Assembly: GCF_018139145.2 (NCBI RefSeq)
Contig: NC_059480.1
Location: 11,160,428-11,224,427 of the forward strand
DNA from: Gymnogyps californianus
Lineage: Eukaryota; Chordata; Aves; Accipitriformes; Cathartidae
DNA: 64,000 nucleotides
Reading direction: 5' to 3'
Shown here: positions 12,341-25,200 of the stretch, one piece after another
How the letters are laid out: every line of letters starts with the position of its first letter
Position numbering within the stretch: the first letter of the stretch is position 1
Made by a program: the position numbers and the translations under genes
Notes under the pieces: model-generated
The model's input: only the letters and a program-made list of their open reading frames with translations
Told to the model about the DNA's origin: nothing
Database searches by the model: none

Positions 12341-12596
12341 CAGGGATATACCAGGCGTAGCTATACCGAACTGTGCTGCCTCCAGGTGAAAAGGAAGGAG
12401 TTTTTTAAGGGTAGTAACTGAGAGTCTAGATTTTATTTCCTTGAGAAGAAGACAGGAATCGGGAACAGCTATGGAAGAGAAATAATCACATTGAAAGAAA
12501 CTAAAACGTGTTTTCAGCAGCTTTTTATTGTGTTGTCTAACTGCAAAGGTGTTAAGTATTCAAAAGCTTTTACCCCTTAGCAGACTATGGGGATTT

Positions 12597-12616
12597 AAAA
12601 AAAAAAAAAAAAAAAA
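12597..12616. repeat. A20 homopolymer
   Basis: A run of 20 A. The similar run T20 at 13789-13808 lies in the adjacent SPHKAP intron. Low-complexity sequence only; no TSD or element body was recognised beside it. Confidence 0.9.
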
Positions 12617-13073
12617 TTATTTCTCTAGGGACGTGGGTGTCTCCAGGCATCCTGGAACAAACTCTGGTTCTAATAGTTAAACAAAAAATATTGGCGTTTT
12701 AAAACTGAATGTTAGTGTACTATTCCATTTTAGCTGATTGATTTAATCAAATTGATGAAAATGGAACATATTAGATACTTAATTAAGCCTTTACTGTGTA
12801 GTCCATTAATTCAGAAGGCTAAAAATCCATCCCCTCCTGGTACAGTACATCCTATAGCACAATACGTCAAGAGTCCCTTATGATACAGAAAGATACAATA
12901 CACCTTAGTTTCACTTTGCTCCTTGTTCAGTTGTGGAACGGACGTGTGCTGTTTCTGTAGAGTTTGTATATCTTTGCTGATTTGATTCAGTGATGTTTGG
13001 AAATCAGAGCGTTACACGAACCACTGCTTATTTAAACTGGAATAAAACAAAAATGCTGAACAGGTGAACTTCC

Positions 13074-13217
13074 TTAACCCAATTCGAGAAGCCAGTCGAA
13101 CAGGCTTGGTGTCATCTCTCTGCCTTCCTCACTGAGCTTGCAGTACTGCACCACGGCATGAAAGATATCCCCCACTTTCCAGGACTTCCGTTGAACTAAT
13201 TGCACAACTTCTAAAAA
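13074..13217 (-). CDS. SPHKAP: SPHKAP last coding exon (FLEVVQLVQRKSWKVGDIFH ... DWLLELG-stop)
   Basis: The acceptor TTTTTATTCAG precedes TTT TTA GAA. The 48 codons read FLEVVQLVQRKSWKVGDIFH, AVVQYCKLSE, EGREMTPSLF and DWLLELG, ending TAA at 13076-13074. The phase 0 start matches the complete AAG ending the previous exon. It is the folded-looking, highly conserved C-terminus. It is too short to appear as an open frame with a start codon. Confidence 0.95.
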   Translation of the reverse strand, partial: FLEVVQLVQRKSWKVGDIFHAVVQYCKLSEEGREMTPSLFDWLLELG

Positions 13218-16200
13218 CTGAATAAAAAACCAAAACAAAGCACGCTTAGGATTTGGTTAACGTTTTGCTAAGGTTTTGTTAAATGAATATGCACAAACTG
13301 CTGTAAGACCATCCTTTGTAAATGCCCTGCTGTATGAGGGAGTGGACACAATTCACTGCACAGCAACATAAAGGTTCTTTCTATTTATAAAACTTCATTT
13401 CTGAAGTTCCATAGCTCCCCAAAGACTGGTCAGATCTCCATGACATTTTCTAAATTAGCTGCTCTCATCAATTATTTCTTATTTATTGCAGTGAAAGTAA
13501 GAGCAGTGAAAGTGAGCTTGATAAGGGATCACAACTTCCCTTGTTATCGACAACTCACTGTCAAAATAATGGAAGTGTGACTATCCATCTTAAAGAAAAA
13601 AAAAATCCCTCTTCATTACCATTAGCTATATTTTAATTTAGATTTGATTTTCTGTATTTCCACATATACATCCCACAGTATTTTACATATTCACATAGTA
13701 CTGGTGAGAGGGAATTCTGGGTAAACTTCTGCCACATGAAGACATTTGCCACAACTGTGGTTGAATTACAGAGAGTATCTATATTTGATTTTTTTTTTTT
13801 TTTTTTTTAACTCCCGGATAAACCAGAGGTTAAATATATGTCCTTAAGCAGCTGTAAAAAATCCTGAATTTTGTCCACTTTGTACTTAATAATGGGCATC
13901 ACAGTGTCATACATCTGGTCCCATTTTTTTCTGAAGCATGTAAATGAAAATCAAAGCTTTTCATTTCTGTGAATTTCACAATCAATATCTAATTAGCTTG
14001 CTCCTTCTCTGTTTCCAGTTTTAAACCACGCAAGAAAATATTGTGTGTCTCTAGTTAGTGTAGCTGTTTGCTATTTACATACTGAAGCCTAAACTTTTAA
14101 TATGTATTTTAACGATATTTAATAGGCACGCGATTTCCAAGAGCACTGTTGTAGGCAGGATGTGCTTCATTATTCTCTAGTGTATTTTTGCAATTGAATT
14201 AACTGTTTGCCAAAGCACATGGGTAAAGCTGACAGCTGTTTCTTTAATTAGATGCAATTTGGACTGTTGCTGCTGAATGCATTTTAAATTATGTTTATGA
14301 TTCCCAAATGCATGTACTCAAGAAAATCAAACAATATCTCTGCTACTCAAAATGATCTTCCCATAAAAGACCAAAATACTGATTTGTAACACTTTTTTCA
14401 TTAATTGATTTGAAGACTGTGACACTTTTTGTAAGCCTTAAGGCTTGAGCCGTTCTTGCTGACCTTGGAAATGGAGCTGTTTCGGTCATTCCTGCAATGC
14501 TGTGAGTGGTATTTGGTGGTATCTGCAATGGAGCACCAACTAATCATTCAGGAATAGAAACGGTCTGCACTTCTTGTGGCCACTTTGGACTTCAGTGTTG
14601 CTCCTGGTGCTCTGGCTTGGACTGATACCTCAGAAGGTTTCTCAGTTCTGGTAGTCTGTGTCTGTCTGCCTCTCTCTGGAAAGAGACTTCTGCTTTCGCA
14701 GTGGTGGTTGGCAGAGGCTAAGCTACGCCTGAGCAGGAGCAAAAGAGTACTGGCACACGTAGCACTTTTTTACTGCTAAGCCAGGGGAGGTGCTTCATAA
14801 TTTCCATATGATGATGCAAAATATTTCAATCAGTCAGTCTAATTTTCCAAGTAACAGATGTGTGACTGCAAATATGGCTCCACTGGAAACCCTGGTTGGT
14901 CACTGCCTGGGCTAAAACTGTCTCTCGGGGGAGTAATAATATAAGGATATGCCTACACAGATAGGGCCCTCCTGCCTGTCCTCTGAACCTTCTATCAGCT
15001 CTGGTGCAGAAGCCTTGTAGTCTTGTTATGTCAGACAGTGAACCTCAGCTAATGTAGGTTATCTTTATTTTGCAGTTAGCCTCTTCTGTACATTTGAGCA
15101 GTGGGCCCATTCCTGGGTGAGCAGCAATCCTTTTCTGCCAGCACAAAGTAACTATAAAGCCAATGCATCTGGCCATGGTAGGTCTCACATAAATGTAGGA
15201 GGAACTGCCAGGCCCCTGCGGTACCCTGCTGTATCCCCAGCTATAGCAGCTTATGAACAGCCAGGCACAAGCTCGGACCTGCCTGAGGCTGCCCTGATCA
15301 GTGTCGCAGGCAAGGCAGAACCTGCGTAAGGACCAGGGAATTTCAAAGCAGGAAATCTTAAGTCCAACTTCTGTCTCGCATCACAGTCAGCTCTTACTGT
15401 CACTGAGTGGCAGAACTTTGTATGGGTGATGTCCACACGCAAGTGATTTTGATTTTTATTTTTTAAGCTACGTGCTTAAACTCCATGTAAGCCATCTGCA
15501 ACCCTTCAAATGCAGCCACATAAAGGACTTTCTGTTAATTCTGCCTTGGGCATTGATACTTCACGCATCATTGATATGAAAAAGTGAACAGATTCATCAA
15601 AGCATGTTATACAGGCTTTGGAGAAGGTCTCATGGTGATACTGTTTCTTGTGCCATGGACAATCTACTAAATATTTCACATACCTTAAATTCTGACACAT
15701 TTAATCCTCTCCTCCCTTTCTGTAATAAACAGTAGCATTGCCATCTTGCTGTAATGAAGATGTTTTTGCATCTGCTTTTAAGCTTAGTAACTTGAATAAA
15801 TCATAACTGCTACTGTGATTAAAGCGAATTGATAGTATGCCCAATTCTGTAAATACTACCTTTTCAATTCTGTTTTCCTGAGATTTCTTAAAATAGATGG
15901 TTGGAATTCCAAGTTCAGAAGCGGCTATCCACTGCAGGGTGGCTCGCAGCTCTGCATCGGGGCACTCTGGTTCCAGATCAAAGTTTATCACCAGCAGGTC
16001 CTTTTGACAATTAGTTGTTCCCACTGAAAGCCCAGAAGTACTTTCTGGAAAAATAATCCCAACAGTTACTGTGCAACTACTTGTGTTAACTTCAAATTGT
16101 ATGCTTTAATTGATATGGTTCAACTTACCCTCTGTATTTTCTGTCTGTTCTTTAAGGAAAACCTTTTCTTCTACTAATTCACTTAGAAACAAACAACAAC

Positions 16201-19200
16201 AAAGCTTATTAGTGATATTTAGGAACAGTCTACAACATTGCTTCATGACGGATAAACTTCTCCCTCAATGTAAGACCTAGAAAACTGCAAGAAAAAAGTT
16301 ACATAGGATGAAATTATAAAATGCTGAATATATTTAATTTATTTAATCTGTAAATCAGGAAAAGCTATGGGAATATTATTCCCGTAATAGGATGAAGTAC
16401 TTGTCCTGGTTGCACTGTGTATTACATTTCACCGGGACCTGTGTATCCTTACAGTTTACATAATGACATTAATGGTAAGACACAGCAAGTCTCATAACCT
16501 GGGTGGAAATACTGAACTTCCAATGTCTGCATTTTGCAATGCTATATTCCCTGGCTGAATCTCTTCCAGTCTTGCTTTCCAGTTTTATTTTTTAATAGTT
16601 AAATACTATCATAACTATCAATGACTTCAAGTACTGCTGGTTTTAAATACATTAGCTGGTTTGGATAAACAAATTCTGTTTACACCTTTCAAAAATTTCC
16701 AAAGATCTTCATTTTTTTATGTACCATCTCTTTCTTAAACTACAGGAAACAAACTCCAGGCATGTGGTCACTGCTTCAGCTTCCATTTCTGAACTCATGT
16801 ACGTGTGGCAGGAGACAGCAAATTCACTATTGATGTCACGGCTATTGCATCCGTTTCATCACTCCTGGAGGGATAGCACTTACAGTACACGTTTCCAGCC
16901 TGTCCCATTCTGCCCTCAATCAGGGGGAACGCTGCAAGTGCAAGATTTTTTTCTAGTACGGGAGGACGCTAGTCTTTACCACCCTCATTCACAGGATTTC
17001 AGAATCTCCCCAAGGCTTCAAAGAATCAAGATTATATATACTCTTGTAGTGGTTACTGCAAGATGTGAGAGGAAAGAATAAAATGGCAGCATGCAACATA
17101 TGGTTTGTCATGACTTAGAATCATAGGTGCTTAATAACTTCCTTCCCATCAGATTTTTTACCAGTTTTCTGTTTGAACAGCCGATGTATTCTGTGTGCCT
17201 TGACTTTGATTTGTGGCAGTACAAACTTCTCGCGCCTATTGGCTAACACCTGAGAATAGCCCCTGAAAGCTAACAAGGGGAGTCAGAAATTTATCCCTTT
17301 GGTCCTTGGAAATATAAGGGAGAGGGGTCATCTTTAGGAATGTGTGTAGGAGGTATCACTGCCTACCGTGAAGATGGGCATGTTTTAACAAGGTTAGTCT
17401 CTGAATCGGCAGCTGAGAGAGGATGCATGTAACTCTACAGAAATATGAATGCCCAGATTTCTTACAAAAAAAGAGCCTCTTGAAAGCAGGACAGTTGTAG
17501 TATAGTCTGGTAACGAGCTGTGAAGATATTCTGATGTCACCGACTTCACAAAGTTCCCATGTTCATGCGTGATGTATAGTCTATACACTTCTGCAGTGGC
17601 CATGCCCTGACTGCATCGTGACATTCACCAGCTGGCAAGTTAGACCAGGTTTCAGGGTACCAGAATCTTTAGGCAGGTGCTTGCACATCTCTTGATAATT
17701 TCATTGCATGCTCAGTAGAAACATGCCTAGAAACAATAGGTAAGATGTACTTTGGGCTAGATTATTATCATTCTTGGAAAGAATGCTATCACATTTTTTT
17801 CCTTTAACTTTAATTGATCCTTATTTGCTTGACCTTACTTGCTATTAGAGTAGAGTTTTGATAATATTGGAAGTTATTCGGAGAAGAAAGTTCACACAAT
17901 GGGAAACCGATACTGCAGAAAACTGTCTTTTAGGCAGAGCGGTTGGTGGATCCGTATTGTCTTGAGAGATCCACCTGGGTGGGCTTTCCTGTAAGCTGCC
18001 ACTGCCTAGTGCTATCACTCTGCACAGACACCTGCATGTGCTTTTTTCTGAAACTAAGGGCAGGCTCAGCAGCAGGTGCAAAGCAGGGCTTGGCACATTT
18101 TAGATGGCGTAAACGATCTGCAGTTAAAATTAGACTAAACATCAAGTCTCACTTCGGTGACTACTTACTTAATCATAGGAGAAGATGGCACGTTCTCCTG
18201 ATAAATTTCCAGGTCCATAATGCCAAGACTGCTAGTTGTACTGCTGTTGCCATTGCTGACAAAGCAAAAGTTTAAATATTAGTGCCAAGCTGCACTGAAC
18301 ATGTCTCTATACATCTTTTTTAAAATTTATTTACGTACAAAGCAAAATGAGGAGGCTGCCCCCTGTTATGCAGAGTTCCACAAAACCAGTTGTGCTCAGC
18401 AAGTCGTTCCCAGAATGAAGCACACTAATCTGCTCAAAATAATGAGGCTTTTATTAAAATAGTTCTAGATGGAGTATGTATCAAGTGACGCTGTAAACTG
18501 GGAAAAAAAAAAAGTGGACCGTCTTCTTGTGAAAGGCTTATGCAATGAACATTTGGCCTCAAATGAAAAAAACATCTGCATGAGTCCTTGAAAAGAAGGA
18601 TTATCAGGTACAGAGATGTCCTGGAAAAACCTGCAGAGATTCAGATACCTCTGAACGTGGTGAGTTACAGCAAGGCATTTGGTTGCCCACCATACTACTT
18701 ACCTGTTGGGTGACTCCATGCCTGTAACCAGCAGCAGTTTCAGCGTATTACATCATACCCCAAACGCTATCAGGGATGTGATGGAACCCACAGGTACAGT
18801 GATGGCCCCTTATGCTTCTGACTACTCTGAAAGACTGAAATTTTAACTAAAGCCAGTGCTCACTGGGACCAGTACTACGTAGAAGTATTCTCTTTGGCTT
18901 CTTCACAAGAATGAAGTATTACATCTGAGAATATTTGGACAAAATAGTACCAGTTATCTTTATAACGTCACTCTAAATTTGACAGTGAATGTTTATGCAG
19001 ATATTGTAATAGTCTCATGAACAGGTTGTGAATTTGCTGGCTGCAAGTCAATTAGCAGAAACAAGTTCTGTGTGGTGAGTCAACCTGAACCGCTTAATTT
19101 TTACTGGAAAAGCAACTAATAGTATTTTTCCTTACATTAGAAGGATTGATTAGACAGTTCCTTTCCCCATAAGGTTTTTCTGAGTCAATGTCAGCGCGCC

Positions 19201-22200
19201 ATGCGTTCAGACTTGCTGTAGCAATTTCTGTTTCAATGCAGAGCCAAAAGGCACAATACGCTAGCTCTCAGACCAGGGACTTTGTTTAAAGGTTGATACT
19301 ACAGTAATGGGATGAATGTTCACCCACACTGACAGACAAGTTTTGTTCAGTATTTTTTCAGCTAGCCAACAGTGCTCTCTGACAGAGACTCTTTCTCTTC
19401 CCTGCTTCATTACCATACTGTCTTCCCTCCTTGTCGGCTTAAAACCCAAGAGAAAGATGTAATTACTTGACAATATTTTAAAACCTAATCTAAGAGCATG
19501 TGAAGAAAAAACCTTGCTCAATTTGAAGTCGTGAAAGGGCTGAAGTCAAACTAACGTCACTTTATATAAACTCTAAGGACCAGATAACATTTTTAAACAC
19601 GTGTCCTGACTTGAATAGGAACAAAAAGCAGCACATTGCAATGGGAGCTCTGGAATTTATGCCTGATCAGGGAGGACTCGGTCATCCTCTGTTAGTCTGC
19701 GCCCCTGTGCCAGTCTAAGCAGGTCAGGGCTCTATTCTGCTCTCAGTGCACAAATACCTGGTAGGAATAGCAGTCTCATCAATCTCAGCTAAGGAGATGC
19801 CAAAATAAACATTATGCAAATAGTAGCAAATAAATCAAAGGAAAGACGGTAGCAATTAGCTTGTCCGATGGCCCTTTCACTGTAGGACCGAGGCACTTGA
19901 GTGGTGCTGGGAAGTTTTTTCTTTGTCTGAATCTAGCTGCTCACCAATAATAAAAAGACCTGGCTGAGAACCAGAACGTGGCTAATTTTTTTTCCCTTTT
20001 TTAAAAATAAAGAGATGAATTTTGTCATTAGGCTTTCTTTACAGTATTCTGAATAAATCTCAAGCTGTTGACCCTCATTTCTGATGCACGGTAGTCAAAT
20101 CATTGGCTTGGTTGATTAGACCATATTGTATACTGAGAACAGACAATAAGGGTACCTCAGGGATCGCTCGCTGAGTTGTAAGTAGCTACTTGTGTCGTCA
20201 GGATTGTCCTCATCATTAGCTAGCTGGGACCAGCTGCCAGTGCTTTCTTCACTGCTGCTGAGATGGTTTGGAAATTCTTCAGCTGTTTTTGTCTCCTCTA
20301 TGATTTCAGCATCCGGTCTGCTCTGAGGACTGTTGCTGGTAGGGTGATAATGAAGGCACACTGATATTGTAATATAGGCAAACAAACTGGTGCCACCAAT
20401 CTTCAGGCAATGCTGCTCATTAAAGTCAACAAGCTGCAAAATTATACAGATGCAAGAGATTGGACAAGCTTATAATTTATACACGAACTCCAGCTGAACA
20501 TATGGTCTAAGATGCTCTTAAAAAAGGATCTTCTTATGACTGGTATAAACAAACAGAAAACAAAGTAAGCCTTATACTGAAATATGCATAAAAAATGTTT
20601 AACTTTTTGTACAAAAAGATTTTACATGTACAAAAAGAACTGCTCACTGCATAGGCCTTATTGCTTAATGCACTTCAGTCAATCAGTGGTTGAAATACGT
20701 GGTATATGTTAGTGCAGAACGATAGCATTTCTTGGAAATATATGTTGGCACTAAATCTCTGTCCTACTAATGGGTGAATAAGTTTCTTGCCAGGGTTTTC
20801 TATTCTGTTAGCACTGTAGATCCAAAAGAGGTCTACAAGTAAAAGTAGGAAGTATTGTGGGTTGTGAATCACTCATGACTCCTAGCCTTCTGTGTTTCTT
20901 AGGATCTTTGCTGCTCAGGTTGGGGAAGGACAAAGTATTCTTTTTCTAGGTAGGCGTGCAGCAGGTAGTCAGAAACCAGACTGAATATGGAGCCCAGACT
21001 AAGTTTAGAAAATACAGAGTTAAAGGAAAAATGCTTTATAATTCTGCACACTTGACCTGTCACACACACATTTATATGACACACACATATATATACATAC
21101 TCCTGCAAATGCACACACAAACAAAAAAGAAAACTATATTTATGGTAACTTTTCAGAGCCAAACTGGACTTTGTGAGACTTACCGTGGGACTTTTGATAT
21201 GCAAGCAGAAAAGTATATAATAATCCAAACCCCCCTCCTTTTGGATGATAAGAAAGAATTGATTATATCATCACAGCAGCAGAATAACAATTAAGCAAAA
21301 TTGTAGTTTTGTTATATTTACTGGATGGTCTGCATTTGCAATTTTGTGATTAAAACAATGTCATGTATACTGGCAACCCTCTGCAGGATCCCTCTAGAGA
21401 AGTTCTTGTCTTCAGACTTTTATCTATAGTTATGGCTGAGGCGCCCTGTCTTCAGTTAGAGCAAGAGATCACCCCAAAAATTCTGTTGCTCCCAAGCAAT
21501 TAACTTGATTAAGAATATACTGAGACAATATCATTGCGGATATCTCCTTTTGCCACGCTCTCACTCTCAGGACAACTGAGAAGTTGCTGCATTAATGCTG
21601 GATGCCAGAGAGAGACGCAGCCTCCTGTACAGGGAGAAAGGGACTTGTTTGCCTGAGGCCTCACTCTACCAGGCAGCCAACATTTGTCAAATAACTACGC
21701 CTGTCATCCCTGACCCCTCAGGTACAAAACTCATCATCTGTAGTAACCTGAGCAGCCAGGTTGCAGCGTAGTGGTGTTATTCAGATTTTTAATACAGGGC
21801 AGGTAGCACCTAATACTTGGTCCAAAATACAAGAGATTTTTGTGGGCGTTGTTACTTGGCATTTTGGATTTTGTTTGATTCATTATGCAATTACATCTCA
21901 GACTAGTGATGCTTTGAGCTGACAGTTCCCTACTTCGGAACAGTCGGTTGGAACAGTTTCTGTGTAACTGTGACAGGACTGGGTCTGTTGCACTGCCTAC
22001 ATACCAGAAACAACTCTTTCTTGCTGAAGACCTCTTCCCCAGGCCTGCACAGCTATTTTTTGTTTGCCCCCCCCCCCTTTTTTTTTCTAATCGAGTATAT
22101 GTCTGCTTGATATTTTGCCTGGAGTCCTATGTGCCTGTATCTACATTAGCAAGTAATTTCATGTGGTAGGAGTGGATCGAAGCAATTGGTGCTGACGCTT

Positions 22201-25200
22201 TTATATCTACATTATATACATTTTTAGGTTTTTACTTCAGCCTAGACTTGGTCCAGACAGCCATGCCACAAGTGGTTCAAATCCATGGGAAGAATCACTG
22301 GGAGCTTTGCCTTCCCAGCAGGGGTACGAGCACATCTGGTACACACTTGTGCAGCTTCTGGTTGAGATTCCTTGAAAAGAAATCTGCATTGCATGCTGCA
22401 AACAGAGCCGATGCATGGAAATGGAGACAGGTTGATTCAGAACTGCACTGCATCGCTGAACCAAAATGCTCATGTAGGTGTAGCTTTTGGTTACTAATTC
22501 TGCCCTACCAATCCTGTTGCTTTAAACTTCCCATAGCCACTTTGGGAACTCTGCACCAAAGGCAGAGGAAAAGTTGTTATTAAAGGGCTCATAAACTGCA
22601 TGAAAATAACTTCATTTTCAGTCAAGGTTCCAAATAGGTAGATCTCTAAATGTATCTTATTAAAAGCAGGTTATGCTCAAAGGAAGAGGAAGGTTAGTGG
22701 GAGAGAGCCAGTATGAAAGAATAGCGACACTATGATAATTATCCGCCTAATTGCTACCATACACAGGAAAGTACATGCTTTCTCACTTCAGGCAGAGCTT
22801 TGTCAAAAGACAAAACAGAGCACTGCCTAGAATAAAATGAGCTAGAAAATGGTTTTTAACACTAGCACCTGCACTCTTTCTAGCACTCTGAGGTAATGGG
22901 GTGCTGCAATGCTCCAAGTGATTGGCAGTTTAGATACCATTAAAGTAACAGACACGATGAAGTACAGTTAAAAATAGCCAATGCCTTGAGAGAGAGCCTT
23001 GCTCTTAACCTTACAGCATCCACAGCAATTGTATACATTTGCACTGTACTCTCATACTGGGCTTACACTTTGCCTTAACCAAAGCAAGTTGCAGATTTCT
23101 CAACAAAAGGAGTACAGCTGTAAGGAGAGGGTCATAAGCTGTGGTATAAACTCCATGAAATTAAAATAACATGAAACGTTATTCTTTTCTCTATCTGAAT
23201 TCTACCAGAGAAGTGTTGAACCAAAGGAGGAGAGGGGTGCTTTTAATTACTATTTTATTTCCTCCACTAAAGAATTTTTATTACTTGTAGCTCCAGACTG
23301 TAAACACAAAGCTGAACTTCAAGCTCTCGGAAGCCTGGTCTTGTTTCCAGGTACACAAAGCATAAGTTATAAGAACAAGCATAGCAGAGAAATACAGGTC
23401 AAATCCTGCTATCTTCTGTTTTACACTAACGTTGATTTTTTTTTTTTTTTTTTAAATTGAGATCTCAGCCAGCGCTAAATGGAAGTTCAAACTTTGTCCA
23501 TATTTCCTGTCTTGACTATGGAAGACTTAAGTATCCGTAGAGAGAAAACTTACTTGTCTGTGCAGTATTAGATTTGAATCTCAGAATCATACTATTGTCA
23601 TATTCAATGTAAGTTTGCTCCAGAAGTTGGCACTGTGATATATGATTGGGTGATTTTATGCCATTAGAAACCTGTAGTCAGAACTTAACCTGTTTATTTC
23701 TTTAAAAGTGCTTCTCTTCTTATCTTCTTCCTTTATCAAAGTAATTTTTACTGGGAAATTGAAACAAACACCAAAGAAATGTGCTGATTTGCTGTTTTGT
23801 CACTTACCTATTTAGTAGGGAACTGGAAACTGTGTGTTTCCCATCAAAAGCTTCTGGAGGCTTTTCTTTGCTTTGATGCTCCTTTCCAGAAGGGCCACAT
23901 GAAGTTAAGGACTCCGAGTCTTTGTCTGGCTCATCTCGTTGCTCGGTTTCTATCTGAATTAAAGGCACTTCCCTGTGCTGACCTGCAGGGAGGCATCCAG
24001 GGCTCTTCATGGGCTCTTTTTTCTCATTCAAATTTACTCCCTCCCTTTTGGGTTTTGATTGAATCTGAGTTGTGCTTTGGGGATGTTTGCTTTCCAGCAC
24101 ATGTTCTCGGCTTGTATAATCAAAGGAATCCTGCTGGACAACAATTAAATTTTTACCACTTTCAACAATATTTGCAGCCAGCCTGTTTGCATATTGTTCC
24201 ACATGTGGCGGGGAATCACTGTGAAACTGGTCTGCCTCTGCAGCCTCTGCCTCATCTGCTATGATTTTGTTCTTGCGCATTAGAGATTCAATAGAACTTG
24301 CCCATGTCTCGTGAATCAACATATCTGTTATCTGGTCAGCCTTGCATCTTTGGTACAGGCATGAGTCAGACTTGCAAAGACCTAAAGAAGCCACGGTACT
24401 GACTGGCTGTACACTTAAGGAATCTTGGTGATGGTGGGCAAATCCATCTAATGAATTTGCCTTAACTGGGATATTCACTGTTAGCCTAGAGCCTGATGAT
24501 CTGCTGTCAGGCATTGACGACTGCCTAAAGCAAAAAGGTGATCGTAGAGAGGGTGGTAGCAAACTGCCACACCAGTCCTTTGAATTCCGAGGGGAAGATA
24601 CGTTATCTTTATTTTCTTTTTCTATTTCTCTTAGCATATACCTATAAAATTCTTCTGTTATGCTTTCTGTGCTGGACTGTTTGGATGGGCAACTTGGTCT
24701 TACAGTAAGATGACCATTTTTCTTGGCTACCTGTTGCAAAGCAGAAGTTAAGATGTTGTTTGCATTTTTTCCTGCATAATAATCCAGTAATAAATCAAAA
24801 CCTCTTCCTTCATTTTCCATCTGGTTCACCATAAATCTTGAAAATTCATCTGTAATGCTTTCACAACTGGACTGCTTTGAGACAGAACTTGTCTGGCTCA
24901 AAGGCTGACCAAAGGTGTTCATTAGGCCTAGGGTATTGAAAGAGGCTTTGGAATCCGAGTCCTCCTCCGGTATGCTCTCACAGCTTGAGGCCTTGGCTCG
25001 GCTCCATCTTTCACAGTGCAGCCTGTTCCTGGGGTGGTTTGGACCTTGCCAGATGGTATCAACCATGGAGAGTTCGGTGAGGTTCATGATCTTGGCAGCC
25101 ACTTCATTTGCAAAGATATTGACTGAATCTGGTGTATCCTCAAGATTTATAGATTCATCTACTACCCGATTCATCAATCTTTCCTTTAGCTCAGGATGCT

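Larger units (their letters stand above)
6118..13073. other. Interval between convergent DAW1 and SPHKAP stops
   Basis: It holds the DAW1 3'UTR, CR1 remnants (6294-6600, 10130-10310), ancient SINE-like pieces (8150-8290, 12165-12340) and, on its right side, the SPHKAP 3'UTR. Minus-strand AATAAA (TTTATT on +) occurs at 12524-12529, 12432-12437, 12107-12112, 11240-11245, 11195-11200, 11121-11126 and 11016-11021, so the SPHKAP 3'UTR end is not resolved. The open frames here (for example 7051-7353, 7145-7564, 9826-10149) lack any family signature. Confidence 0.75.

Noticed and set aside
15701..16024. 107-codon minus open frame as a stand-alone gene
   Set aside because: It begins inside, and reads out of, the SPHKAP penultimate exon through donor GTAGTA; the tail is intron.
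23797..24264. 155-codon open frame on the plus strand
   Set aside because: Antisense to the 3' end of the giant exon; hydrophobic residues arise from the complement of Ser/Glu codons.
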